From Azophilus sp965116165 (GTDB lineage Bacteria > Pseudomonadota > Gammaproteobacteria > Pseudomonadales > Azotimanducaceae): 64,000 nt of DNA. Below the pieces are notes generated by a model, which saw only the letters and a program-made list of their open reading frames with translations, had not been told where the DNA came from and searched no databases. The stretch is taken from NCBI GenBank assembly GCA_965116165.1, contig OZ220484.1:1116001-1180000 (forward strand), given 5' to 3'. Every line of letters begins with the position of its first letter. Position 1 is the stretch's first letter. Positions 1 to 9,400 of the stretch are shown here, piece by piece. A program made the translations under genes and the position numbers.

Positions 1-411
1 GCGATGCGAACCACAATGCGCGGGGATATTCGGGCGCGGGTCGTTCTTGGCGGCAGGGTCGAGGGCTACAAGGGGGCGATGCCCGGCATCGCCGAGGAGG
101 CATGCCTCTCTCTGGAGGCAAGCCAGCCCGTGTTCCTCGTGGGCGGATTCGGCGGATGCGCACGCGATATCGCGGAGACGGTCGGCATCGCCGAGCGCTG
201 GGCCGGCTCGCGTGATGGGTGGACCGGCCGGGAGCGCTTTCACAAGTACTCGCCGGACGACCTGCGCAATGGTCTTTCCCGCGAGGAGAACGCCATCCTA
301 GCCCACACGCCCCATATCCAAGAGGCGGTCACCCTCGTCTCGCGGGGTCTGCGCCGAGTCCTCGGTAATGGAGAGCACGATAGGAATCACGATGCACAAG
401 GTATTCATTAG
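1..411 (+). CDS. SLOG-domain protein, C-terminal part (cut by window start)
   Basis: The reading frame is open from the window edge, so the N-terminus is missing. The visible part has two glycine-rich stretches typical of SLOG (LSDAT-like) nucleotide-sensing Rossmann domains: GGRVEGYKGAMPGIAEEA and, about 15 residues later, GGFGGCARDIAETVG. SLOG domains bind nucleotide-derived ligands and occur in defence and signalling proteins, for example next to TIR proteins in Thoeris-like systems. The gene overlaps the next one, a TIR protein, by 20 bp, so the two are probably co-translated. A likely role is ligand sensing or effector function paired with the TIR enzyme; this is inference. What lies N-terminal to the SLOG part cannot be seen. 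Confidence 0.75.
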   Translation, partial: AMRTTMRGDIRARVVLGGRVEGYKGAMPGIAEEACLSLEASQPVFLVGGFGGCARDIAETVGIAERWAGSRDGWTGRERFHKYSPDDLRNGLSREENAILAHTPHIQEAVTLVSRGLRRVLGNGEHDRNHDAQGIH

Positions 412-994
412 CTACCATCACCACAACGACCAGAGATACAAAAAAAACTTGGTTGAGTTCGGCGAGAAGTGCTCGATTTTCGTGGATCGATCCGTTGACA
501 CGGGCGACATCCCAGACGATTCGACCGATGAGCAGATCCGTCTCGCCATCAGAGACCGATATCTCAGGGACTCGACGGTGACCATCGTATTGGTCGGCAG
601 AGAGACCAAACGCCGAAAGCATGTCGATTGGGAAATTTACTCAAGCATGTACGACGGATCGGTGAACAAAAGGTCAGGCATAGTCGTCATCAATCTCCCG
701 GGAATCTCCGACAATGCATTCACTGCGCCTCATGGGGATGAAGAGAAGGGGTTGCTGTATCCAGAGGTTACATCATGGATAGACATCGAGGAACGGCAGG
801 AGTACGAGCGTCGATATCCATACATGCCCGATCGGATCATCGACAACTTGATGAAGACAGACGTCAAAATCTCAGTCGCTCCATGGGACAGAATAAATGA
901 TAAGGCACTTGAGTTTCTGATTGAGGCAGCCTTTCGTAACCGCGCCAACTGCGAGTACGATTTGCACAGGCGCATGAGGCGGGCGAATTCATGA
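392..994 (+). CDS. TIR-like protein (MTH538 / DUF1863 type)
   Basis: About 200 residues. It begins MHKVFISYHHHND, the first strand and loop of MTH538-type TIR-like domains (ThsB of Thoeris belongs to this broad group), followed by a VTIVLVGRET strand and a conserved HVDWEIYSS helix region. Family members use NAD to make signalling nucleotides or break down NAD; activity here is inferred. The ATG at 392 is preferred over an upstream in-frame ATG at 368 because the domain starts there. It overlaps the SLOG gene upstream, and its TGA overlaps the ATG of the next small ORF (ATGA). SLOG plus TIR resembles a sensor/effector pair. Confidence 0.8.
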   Translation: MHKVFISYHHHNDQRYKKNLVEFGEKCSIFVDRSVDTGDIPDDSTDEQIRLAIRDRYLRDSTVTIVLVGRETKRRKHVDWEIYSSMYDGSVNKRSGIVVINLPGISDNAFTAPHGDEEKGLLYPEVTSWIDIEERQEYERRYPYMPDRIIDNLMKTDVKISVAPWDRINDKALEFLIEAAFRNRANCEYDLHRRMRRANS

Positions 995-1116
995 GTGATT
1001 ACTATCGTGCCGAGCGACTACCGAACCGCTGCAATCCCACCACAGCATCCGCACCGGATGCTAAAGGTGTCGCAGTGTCTGTTGACGGCACCCGAGTAAT
1101 GATCAGAGAAGCGTGA
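991..1116 (+). CDS. small 41-residue protein inside the defence operon
   Basis: A short ORF reading MSDYYRAERLPNRC and ending GTRVMIREA. It starts with an ATGA overlap on the TIR gene stop and ends with a TGATG overlap on the next gene start, so it exactly fills the gap between them. This perfect coupling on both sides is the main evidence that it is translated. No domain is recognised. It could be a small partner protein, or an N-terminal piece of the next gene separated by a frameshift; the two frames differ. Confidence 0.5.
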   Translation: MSDYYRAERLPNRCNPTTASAPDAKGVAVSVDGTRVMIREA

Positions 1117-1817
1117 TGCGGATCGTGCCGGAGATCAGCGGTGTCAACATTGTGCTGGTAGGGAATTTCAACCCGGCGATTTTCACTCCCGCCTGGTTTG
1201 CACTGCACGACCTTCTGCCAGAAAGTGCCGCCGAGAACGCCGAACTGGAGATTGCACATCATCAGGTAACCAAGTTTTCCACGGAATGGCTCCAGCTTGA
1301 TATCACCCTCGACCACTTCCAAGCCGCGACTCAATCGGTACCGCATATTCGGGTGTATGACTTCGTGGTGCGCGTCTTTGGGGAAAATCTCTTCCACACC
1401 CCTATCAGGGCGCTCGGCATCAATCGGTATGTGCATTTTCGTGCGCCCAGTCAGAACGCCCGGAATCGTGTCGGTAGAGCGCTGGCACCAGTGGAACCAT
1501 GGCGCCCATGTATCGAGAAACTCGGACTGGAACTAGAGTGCGAATACGGTGGAATGCGGTCGCTAACCATGGCGGATACCCAGCCCGAAGGACGGTCGCC
1601 CGGGGGGCAGGTAAATATCACGGTAGAACCATCCACCCGGATCGACAAAGGGCGGTCGGGAATTTATGTGAACATCAACGACCATTACGTTGTTGGCAGC
1701 GCCGACGCTAATGGATGCAAGCAATCAATGCGGCTTCTGGAGAGCAATTTCGAAGACTCGATCCAGCGCAGTGATACCATAATCGATCACATCATGTCAT
1801 TGGCAAAGGATGAATAG
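1116..1817 (+). CDS. hypothetical protein of the defence operon (TIGR04255-like?)
   Basis: 233 residues starting MRIVPEISGVNIVLVGNF at the ATG that overlaps the preceding stop. No catalytic motif is visible. The region WLQLDITLDHFQA, then RVYDFVVRVFGENL and IRALGINRYVHF, has the general pattern of sporadically distributed proteins of the TIGR04255 type, but I am not certain of that assignment. The second half is rich in beta-strand-like segments and ends in a charged helix. It lies between the TIR pair and the hydrolase/methylase genes on the same strand, so it is probably part of the same system. Confidence 0.6.
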   Translation: MRIVPEISGVNIVLVGNFNPAIFTPAWFALHDLLPESAAENAELEIAHHQVTKFSTEWLQLDITLDHFQAATQSVPHIRVYDFVVRVFGENLFHTPIRALGINRYVHFRAPSQNARNRVGRALAPVEPWRPCIEKLGLELECEYGGMRSLTMADTQPEGRSPGGQVNITVEPSTRIDKGRSGIYVNINDHYVVGSADANGCKQSMRLLESNFEDSIQRSDTIIDHIMSLAKDE

Positions 1818-1829
1818 GGGGCAGATTTC

Positions 1830-2444
1830 ATGACAGAGGCGAGTTATTCCACAGAGCCTAGGAGCTTCAACCGGATGCCTGGCGGCGGTGAGGTTTCGTC
1901 CGGGCAGTCTCAACGGGTTCAGCTCGTGCCCCCTGTGTCAGTGATGGATGAGGCCGTGGAGCGGGCGTTGGCGTCCGCGAAGCATGCGACGGAACACGAT
2001 TTGCTGAGCGGAACCGGGATGCGACCCAATTCGTTTTTCGATCCCACTCGAAGCCATGACCAGCCTGTTCCAGAGGTGGATTTTCGACCATTGGCGAAGC
2101 CCGAGCCCCCCAAAGCCACATTCCATGCGCTGCAGGAATGGGAAGGGTATATCGTCGAAATCGAAGCGGAAGAGTTTGTTGCACGTCTGGTGGACTTGAC
2201 TGCGGGGCACTCTCACGAGACCGAAGAGGTCACGATTCCCCTTGACGAAGTCTCCGAAGACGACGCCTCCCGAATGACGGAGGGCAGCATCTTCCGTTGG
2301 GTGATCGGCTACGAGCATTCGCCCGGGGGAACACGCAAGCGGGTATCACAAATCGTCTTCCGGGATCTGCCCAGAATGACGGAGAGTGACATTGCGGCCG
2401 GCAGGGCGTGGGCGAAGCGCATGGTTGCGGCCCTACGCCAGTGA
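1830..2444 (+). CDS. hypothetical protein of the defence operon
   Basis: 204 residues. The first 85 or so look disordered and proline/serine rich. The second half (from about WEGYIVEIEAEEFVARLVDL) looks like a compact beta domain, with a lysine/arginine turn GGTRKRVSQIVFRDLP. No enzyme motif and no transmembrane segment is visible. I have an impression that this C-terminal domain recurs in mobile or defence contexts, but cannot name a family. It sits 12 bp after the previous gene and its TGA overlaps the GTG of the metallo-hydrolase gene, so it is translationally coupled to it. Confidence 0.6.
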   Translation: MTEASYSTEPRSFNRMPGGGEVSSGQSQRVQLVPPVSVMDEAVERALASAKHATEHDLLSGTGMRPNSFFDPTRSHDQPVPEVDFRPLAKPEPPKATFHALQEWEGYIVEIEAEEFVARLVDLTAGHSHETEEVTIPLDEVSEDDASRMTEGSIFRWVIGYEHSPGGTRKRVSQIVFRDLPRMTESDIAAGRAWAKRMVAALRQ

Positions 2445-3526
2445 GCAGGGCAATAAGGCCACCGAAAGACGACGAATTCGAGCTGACGCTTCTCGGCCCA
2501 AGCTACGGCGAGAGTATCGTCATGCATGTCGGTGCCGGTGAGTGGGTCATCGTCGACTCCTTTCTGGCTGCCGATGGACAACCGGCAGCAGTGCGGTATC
2601 TGGAAGAGATTAATATCGATCCGGCGGAGGCCGTCGTGCTGATCGTGGCAACGCATTGGCATGACGACCACATACGGGGGATCACACGCCTCGTTGAACT
2701 TTGCCCTACGGCCGAGTTCTGTTGCGCAAGTGCTCTTTGCCGCGAGGAGTTTCTGGCTCGCGTAGAAGAACTGGAAGGCAGGCACTTCTCTGCGTCCGGT
2801 TCCGGGTTGCGGGAGATACACAATGTTTTTACTCGTTTGGCGGCAACGGGAAAGGTACCGATGCATGCGCTGGCCAACCGAGTCGTGCTTCGGACCAAGG
2901 CATGCACCATCTCGTCTCTATCGCCCGGTGACGGGGTGTTCCAGAGGTTCCTGGCATCAGTTGGGCGGTTGATCCCGAATCAGGGCAAAGCCAAGATTCG
3001 TATTCGTGGCCCGTCGCCCAACGAGGTTGCGGTTGTACTGTGGGTGGATGTTCATCCGTTCTCGTTGCTGCTCGGTGCCGATCTGGAGAGAAAAGGCTGG
3101 CTGGCGATTCTCAAGGACAAGGCCCGTCCTGTCGGCCGCGCATCGGTATTCAAGATTCCTCATCATGGATCGAGGAATGCCGACGTACCGGGGGTATGGA
3201 AACAACTGCTGAAACCCGACCCATACGCCGTTCTGACTCCCTGGCACCGAGGTGGCCATGTTTTACCGACACCAAGGGATACCAAGCGCATTATGGCCGC
3301 CACGGCCAACGCCTATGTGTCCGCCGCGAATACGCGGTCGCCCCGCCGGGGCATCAATCACACGAAAAGAGCGGTGGCGAGGACCCTTCGGGAATCGGGA
3401 GCCCGGTTCCGTTCGCTGACCCCTCGAGGCAGTGCGGTTCAGTTGCGACGTTCCCTTGCCTCGGCAACCCCTTGGTCGGTCGAACTGATCGGGAACGCAT
3501 GCCACCTCAAGAAATTTGCAGCGTAA
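2441..3526 (+). CDS. metallo-beta-lactamase-fold hydrolase
   Basis: 361 residues from a GTG that overlaps the previous stop (GTGA). Metal-binding motif THWHDDH is at residues 71-77 after a short LLGPSYGESIVMHVG strand pair, and a second metal ligand region KIPHHGSRNADV lies near residue 240; both are standard for MBL-fold proteins, of the ComEC/competence-like subclass. Such enzymes act as nucleases, cyclic-nucleotide phosphodiesterases or other hydrolases; the substrate here is not known. The coupling to both neighbours argues for a role in the same defence system, for example cleaving DNA or controlling a TIR-made signal. The C-terminal 60 residues are arginine rich and could touch nucleic acid. 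Confidence 0.8.
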   Translation: MSRAIRPPKDDEFELTLLGPSYGESIVMHVGAGEWVIVDSFLAADGQPAAVRYLEEINIDPAEAVVLIVATHWHDDHIRGITRLVELCPTAEFCCASALCREEFLARVEELEGRHFSASGSGLREIHNVFTRLAATGKVPMHALANRVVLRTKACTISSLSPGDGVFQRFLASVGRLIPNQGKAKIRIRGPSPNEVAVVLWVDVHPFSLLLGADLERKGWLAILKDKARPVGRASVFKIPHHGSRNADVPGVWKQLLKPDPYAVLTPWHRGGHVLPTPRDTKRIMAATANAYVSAANTRSPRRGINHTKRAVARTLRESGARFRSLTPRGSAVQLRRSLASATPWSVELIGNACHLKKFAA

Positions 3527-3533
3527 CGCGCCC

Positions 3534-6470
3534 ATGCCGCAGGATACCCGCCTGATTGAGCGCTGGCTGCCGATTGCGGAGCTCGGCACCGAGAGTACGC
3601 GGGAGCGGACGCCAATGACGCCGTTTCCTGCGCCAAATCGCCTGCATGTCTGGTGGGCGCGGCGACCGCTGGTGGCGTCTCGCGCCGCCGTTCTGGCTTC
3701 GTTGCTGCCAGCAGATGCGGACCGGGAGCGGTTTCTGCATGTGCTGGGGATTCATGGCGACCCGGCGAATACCCGCAAGAAGCTCAATGCCGCCAAAAGA
3801 ACCGGGAAAGACTTGGGATCCAACCCATACGGTTACAAGCGTGCCTTTACGTACTCCCCAAACGTGAATGATATCGAATGGATTGAAACCATAGGCACTA
3901 GCAATCTCTCGGATGTGAAGGTTCTGGATCCGACCGCCGGTGGAGGTAGTATTCTGATAGAAACCGTCCGTATTGGATGGTCGTCCTATGCAAATGACTT
4001 GAACCCGGTGGCTGCCCTTATCCTCAGGGCTACGGCCGAGTGGCCGGCTCAGTATGACTCTAACTTGCTTTCCGAATTCAATGAAGCAGCCACCGAGTTT
4101 GTGCGCCGGGCTGTGCCGAAGTACTTGGGTGTTTTTCCATCGGAAGCAGAAGGCACTCGGATAGACGGCTATCTCTGGGCCCGCACAATCACCTGTCCCT
4201 ATTGCGCTGGTCTGGTTCCGTTGTCTCCCAACTGGCGTCTGGCACCGGATGGTACGGGGGTGCGGCTGCGGCCGGGGTTGGGCGCGGGGCCGGGGTCGGA
4301 GGGCAGGGTTTGTTCGTTCGAAATCGTCGCGAACGCGCGCGACCAGTCGCCGGGCACGGTGTCGCGGGGCGACGGTACCTGCCCGTATTCAGACTGCGGA
4401 CGCGTCATCGACGGCGACGAAATCAAGCGTCAGGCCCAGGCCGGCCGGATGGGCGAGCAGCTTTATGCCGTTGTCTACAAGAAGCGTGTGCCGGGCAAGA
4501 TCCTCAAGTCCGGCAAGCGGGGCAAGGATAGGTGGGTTCGCGGCTACCGGGCTCCGCGGCCGGAGGACGACAACAGCGCAGTCATCCAAGCTCGGCTCGC
4601 CGAGAAACTTCCCGAGTGGGAGGCGTTCGACATGGTGCCGAGCGAGCGTATGCCGGATGGCAACAAGACCAAGGAGCCTCAGCGGTATGGGATGCCGTTG
4701 TGGCGCGACCTGTTCTCGCCGCGCCAGCTTCTCTGCCACGGCACCGGCGTCGAGGTCTTTCGCGAGATGCTGGAGGCCGACCGGAAGGGAGGCAGGCTGA
4801 CCGATGTTCGCCGGGCGGCATATGGGTATCTGGCATTCTCGCTGGATAAGCTCTTGAACTACAATTCCCGAATGACCCGTTGGATAGCGCAGCGGGGGGT
4901 TATTGCCGGCACATTCGACCGCCACGATTTCTCGTTCAAGTGGTCCTACGCCGAAATGGCCCCGCTCGTCGTCGGTGTCGGCTACGACTGGGCCATCGGC
5001 CAGACCGCCAAGTGCATCGACGAACTCGTGTCGCTGATCCATCCGGATGCCGGCGGCAATGGCGGCTTGTTCGCAACCGAATACAACCCGCCGCCGGTCA
5101 CCATCTCCTGCAAGCCCGGCGACAGCCTCGACCATATCGGGGACGCCAGCATCGACGCGGTGGTCATGGACCCGCCCTATTACGACAACGTCATGTACGC
5201 CGAGCTCTCGGATTTCTTCTATGTCTGGCTCAAGCGCACCGCCGGCCATGTCTTTCCGGAGTTGTTCCGGCGCAACCTGACCGACAAGGAGAGCGAGGCG
5301 GTCGCCAACCCGGCGCGGTTTCGGGGCGAGAAGGGCGCGACGGCGCTGGCCGGACGCGACTATCAGGAACGCATGGCGTCGATCTTCGCGGAGTGCCGAC
5401 GGGTGCTGAAGGCCGACGGCATCCTGACCCTGATGTTCACGCACAAGGCGACGGGTGCCTGGGACGCGCTCACCACGGGTCTGATGGAGGCGGGATTCGC
5501 CATTACCGCATCCTGGCCCATCAACACGGAGGCCGAGGGCAGCCTCCATATCCGGGACAAAGCGGCGGCCAACAGCACGATCTTCCTGGTGTGCCGACCG
5601 CGCACCGACAGCGCCGCCGCGGAACCGGACCTTTACTGGGAGGATGTGGAGCCGCGGGTGGCACAGGCCGTCCGTCGGCGGATCGGAGAATTCGAAGAGG
5701 CGGGAATCACCGGCGTCGATCTCTATCTGGCCTGCTTCGGCCCGGCACTGGAGGCGTTCTCCCGCCATTGGCCGCTCAAGCGCGGCACACCACGCGAAAT
5801 GCCGGAGGATCGACGCAGGCGGCGGCAGCGGGCATTGTTGGAGGACGAGTGGGACGCTTACGCGACGACGCCGGAGGATGCGCTCGACGCCGCGCGCCGC
5901 GAAGTCAAGCGCTGGCGCCTGGAACAACTGACGCATCGCAAGGCCGACACCGACCTGGATCCGCCCACCGCCTTCTTCGTGCTCGCCTGGGATGCCTTCC
6001 GGGCACCGGCCGCGCCCTACGACGAGGCGTTGCGGCTGGCCCGCGCCCTGGGCGCCGACCTCGACCGCGACATCGTGGGCCGGCTGGCCGCAAAGAAAGG
6101 CAGCAACATCATCCTGTGGGACAGCGCACACCGGGCGGCCAAAGGGGCGCTGGGACCAGCCGACGGATCGCGCGGAATGATCGACGCCATCCACCAGGGC
6201 GCGAATCTGGCGCGCCGGCGCTCGCTGGACGCCGCCCGGGAGCTGCTCGCGCACGCGGGTGTGGATACCAACCCCCGCTTTTTCGTGGCCCTTGAGGCGG
6301 TGCTTGAAGTGTTGCCGGTGACCGGGGCGTTCACAGGCATCGATCTCGAAGGCGATGTGGCGGCGTCGGGGAGCGACTTCGAGGTGCTCTACAATCTAAG
6401 CCGCCTGGCCTACAGCGAGCGGGTCGACGAACCGGAGCAGCTCAGGCTCTGGCGCGACGACGAATCTTGA
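3534..6470 (+). CDS. DUF1156-type adenine-specific DNA methylase (COG1743-like)
   Basis: 978 residues from ATG 3534, 7 bp after the hydrolase stop; a TTG at 3516 is an alternative. The start LIERWLPIAELGTES and FPAPNRLHVWWARRPLVASR is typical of DUF1156 proteins. Methylase motif I is DPTAGGGSILIET (about residue 135) and motif IV is DPPYYDNVMYAELSDFFY (about residue 545). A zinc-ribbon-like pair CPYC and CPYSDC sits between them. Family members are large DNA methylases linked with anti-phage islands, often beside SNF2 or HerA-type proteins. It probably marks self DNA for the system, with the helicase gene 3 bp downstream as partner. Target base and sequence are unknown. Confidence 0.88.
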   Translation: MPQDTRLIERWLPIAELGTESTRERTPMTPFPAPNRLHVWWARRPLVASRAAVLASLLPADADRERFLHVLGIHGDPANTRKKLNAAKRTGKDLGSNPYGYKRAFTYSPNVNDIEWIETIGTSNLSDVKVLDPTAGGGSILIETVRIGWSSYANDLNPVAALILRATAEWPAQYDSNLLSEFNEAATEFVRRAVPKYLGVFPSEAEGTRIDGYLWARTITCPYCAGLVPLSPNWRLAPDGTGVRLRPGLGAGPGSEGRVCSFEIVANARDQSPGTVSRGDGTCPYSDCGRVIDGDEIKRQAQAGRMGEQLYAVVYKKRVPGKILKSGKRGKDRWVRGYRAPRPEDDNSAVIQARLAEKLPEWEAFDMVPSERMPDGNKTKEPQRYGMPLWRDLFSPRQLLCHGTGVEVFREMLEADRKGGRLTDVRRAAYGYLAFSLDKLLNYNSRMTRWIAQRGVIAGTFDRHDFSFKWSYAEMAPLVVGVGYDWAIGQTAKCIDELVSLIHPDAGGNGGLFATEYNPPPVTISCKPGDSLDHIGDASIDAVVMDPPYYDNVMYAELSDFFYVWLKRTAGHVFPELFRRNLTDKESEAVANPARFRGEKGATALAGRDYQERMASIFAECRRVLKADGILTLMFTHKATGAWDALTTGLMEAGFAITASWPINTEAEGSLHIRDKAAANSTIFLVCRPRTDSAAAEPDLYWEDVEPRVAQAVRRRIGEFEEAGITGVDLYLACFGPALEAFSRHWPLKRGTPREMPEDRRRRRQRALLEDEWDAYATTPEDALDAARREVKRWRLEQLTHRKADTDLDPPTAFFVLAWDAFRAPAAPYDEALRLARALGADLDRDIVGRLAAKKGSNIILWDSAHRAAKGALGPADGSRGMIDAIHQGANLARRRSLDAARELLAHAGVDTNPRFFVALEAVLEVLPVTGAFTGIDLEGDVAASGSDFEVLYNLSRLAYSERVDEPEQLRLWRDDES

Positions 6471-6473
6471 CCC

Positions 6474-9400
6474 ATGCTGCGGGATCGCTCATGGCACCTC
6501 AAGTACACCGCCGAGGACGGAGATCTCGTCAAGCTATTCCACGTTCCCGCGCTTGAGGACGCACAGCGCTACGACCGGCTGACCGGCTACTTCAACGCGG
6601 GTGCCCTAGCGCTCGCCGCACGCGGCATTGAGGGGTTGGTGCGCAACGATGGCCGCATGCGGCTTGTGGTCGGCTGCACGCTGGAACCGGCGGAGATCGA
6701 GGCAATCAAGAGGGGGGAGCGACTCCGCGCACTGGTCGAGCGGAACCTCGCAAGCGTTGCACTCGCGCCGCCCGATCCGGCATCGGCCGATGCGCTGGAA
6801 CTGCTGGCGTGGATGGTGGCGCACGGGTTTCTCGACGTGAAGATCGCCGTGCCCTGCGATGCGCGGCGCGAGCCCGTTCCGGAGAACGGCATCTTCCACG
6901 AGAAGAGCGGGATCATTGAGGATCGAATCGGCGACAGGCTGGCCTGGACCGGAAGCCTCAACGAGACCGGTGCCGGCTGGCGGAGCAACTGGGAGAGCAT
7001 CAGCGTCTACACTAGCTGGGGTCCGGAGCCCGGCCGGGTCGATGCGGAAGAGCGGAATTTCGCGCAAATCTGGGCCGATAAGGCGCGGCGTCTGATCGTC
7101 CTGGACGTGCCGGAAGCGGTGCGCCGGGAACTCCTGCGCTTCGAGCCGACAACGGGCCTGCCGACGCGCCTAGAACAGAAAAAGGCGGATACGGAGCATG
7201 TCGCGCACAGGCCGAACCCCGGCCCGGGTGAGAGCGCGGCTACGGGTGGTCGCCCGGCTCATGGCACACAGGCGTCGGTATCCCCGACCAGCACCCTGCG
7301 CACGCGGGTTTGGGCATTCATCCGGGAAGCACCGTCGCGGCCGGGCGGGGGCGACAGGATCGGCGAGGCCACTGCATCGATCAATCCCTGGCCGCATCAA
7401 GCGAGGGCGTTCGAGCGTCTGTACGGGAACTGGCCACCCCGGCTCCTGATCGCCGACGAGGTGGGGCTGGGCAAAACCGTCCAGGCCGGGCTGCTGCTGC
7501 GCCAGGCATGGCTCGCCGGACGCGCGCGGCGGATCCTGATCCTGGCGCCCAAGGCCGTGCTCGGCCAATGGCAGCTCGAGTTGCGGGAGAAGTTCAATCT
7601 CAACTGGCCGATCTACGACGGCGGCAAGCTGACATGGTACCCCTCGCCGGCGTTGCGGGGGCGGCATGAGCGCGATGTCGGGCGCGCAGAGTGGATGGCT
7701 GAGCCGGCCGTGATTGTCTCAAGCCAGTTGATGCGCCGGAGCGACCGGAGAGCGGAGCTTCTGGAAATGGCGGAGCATTGGGATCTGGTGATCCTGGACG
7801 AGGCGCATCATGCCCGACGCAGTGGCGCGGGCGGCAAGCGGGAAGGCCCGCCCAACACCCTGCTCAGGCTGATGCGGGACATCAAAGGTCGCACCGAGGG
7901 GCTGCTTCTGCTGACGGCGACGCCGATGCAGGTGCATCCCGTCGAGGTCTGGGATCTGCTCGACCTGCTCGGTTTGCCGCCGGAATGGAATGAAACGGCG
8001 TTTCTCGACTTCTTCGACTGTCTCGAAAAACCGAGCCCTTCGGTGGAGGCCATGGAGCGGATGGCGGCGCTGTTTCGTTCGGCCGAGCGCACCTACGGCA
8101 AGACCGGGACGGCGGACGCACAACGCCTGACCGGTTTCTCCCGACTGAAGACCAACAAGGTGCTCCGCGCACTGCGCGACGCCGCCGGCATTCCGCGCCG
8201 CCAGTTGGAGACCGACGAACGCCGGGGGGCGGTTGCCGTCATGCGGGCCGGCTCCCCGGTGCGTAGGCTCATCTCGCGCAACACCCGCGAGTTGCTGAGG
8301 CGCTACTTCCGGGAAGGCATGATGACAACGCCGATCGCGGAACGTCGGGTCGAGGATCGCTTTCTGGAGATGACGGGCGGGGAGCGGGCAATCTACGACG
8401 CGGTCGAGGACTACATCGCCACCGCGTACAGCCAAGCGGGCGAGGAGGAGCGCACGGCGGTCGGCTTCGTCATGACGATCTACCGTCGTCGGCTCGCCAG
8501 CAGCTTCACGGCGCTGCGCGAGACGCTGCGCAAGCGCCGTGACGCCATCGCCGACGACGGGCACCCGGTTCTCTTCGGCCTCGACGAGGATCTGCCGGAC
8601 GATGACGCGGCCGACGAGACCCTCGGGACGGACGAGGCGGCGAGCCGCGAACGCCATGCCCTGGCCAGCGAGCGGAAGGCAGAAGTCGACCGTCTGCTCG
8701 GCGCGGTCAAGCGACTGCCGCCGGACAGCAAGCTCGGCGGCCTCAAAAGCGTCCTGCGCGAACTGCGCGACGCGGGCTTTGCCCAGGCGATGGTCTTCAC
8801 CCAATACACCGACACCATGGACTTCCTGCGCGATGCCCTCCTCCACGACAAGGACGCCGCGTGGACGCTGCTGTGCTTCTCCGGGCGGGGCGGAGAGGCA
8901 CCCGGAAGCGACGGCCTGTGGCGCGGGATTGGCAGGGACGACGCAAGACGGCGCTTTCGAGACGGCCAGGCCGATATCCTGCTGTGTACCGATGCGGCTG
9001 CCGAGGGACTGAACTTCCAATTCTGCGGTGCCGTGGTCAACTACGACATGCCTTGGAACCCCATGCGGGTCGAGCAGCGCATCGGGCGCATCGACCGGCT
9101 CGGCCAGAGGAACGGCACCATCCGCATCGTCAACCTACACTACGAGGGGACGGTCGAGACCGACATCTACCGCGCTCTGCGCAACCGCATCAGCCTGTTC
9201 GAGACCGTGGTGGGGCGCTTGCAGCCGATTCTGGCTCTGCTGCCCGGCGAAATCAGGAAAAGCGTACTTTCAGGACAGGGCCGGGATGCTCGCGAGCGGG
9301 CCAATATCGTCGCCACCATCGAACGGGAAGCGGACGATAGTCGGGGCTCGGGATTCGATATCGACGCCGTGACGGAAGACGATCTCGCCATGCCATCGCA

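Noticed and set aside
4389..6254. 621-codon minus-strand frame, and a 471-codon plus-strand frame at 4880-6295
   Set aside because: Both are shadows of the DUF1156 methylase gene, rich in R, G and A and without recognisable motifs.
7719..9020. 433-codon minus-strand frame
   Set aside because: Antisense shadow of the SNF2 helicase, which has clear motifs in its own frame.
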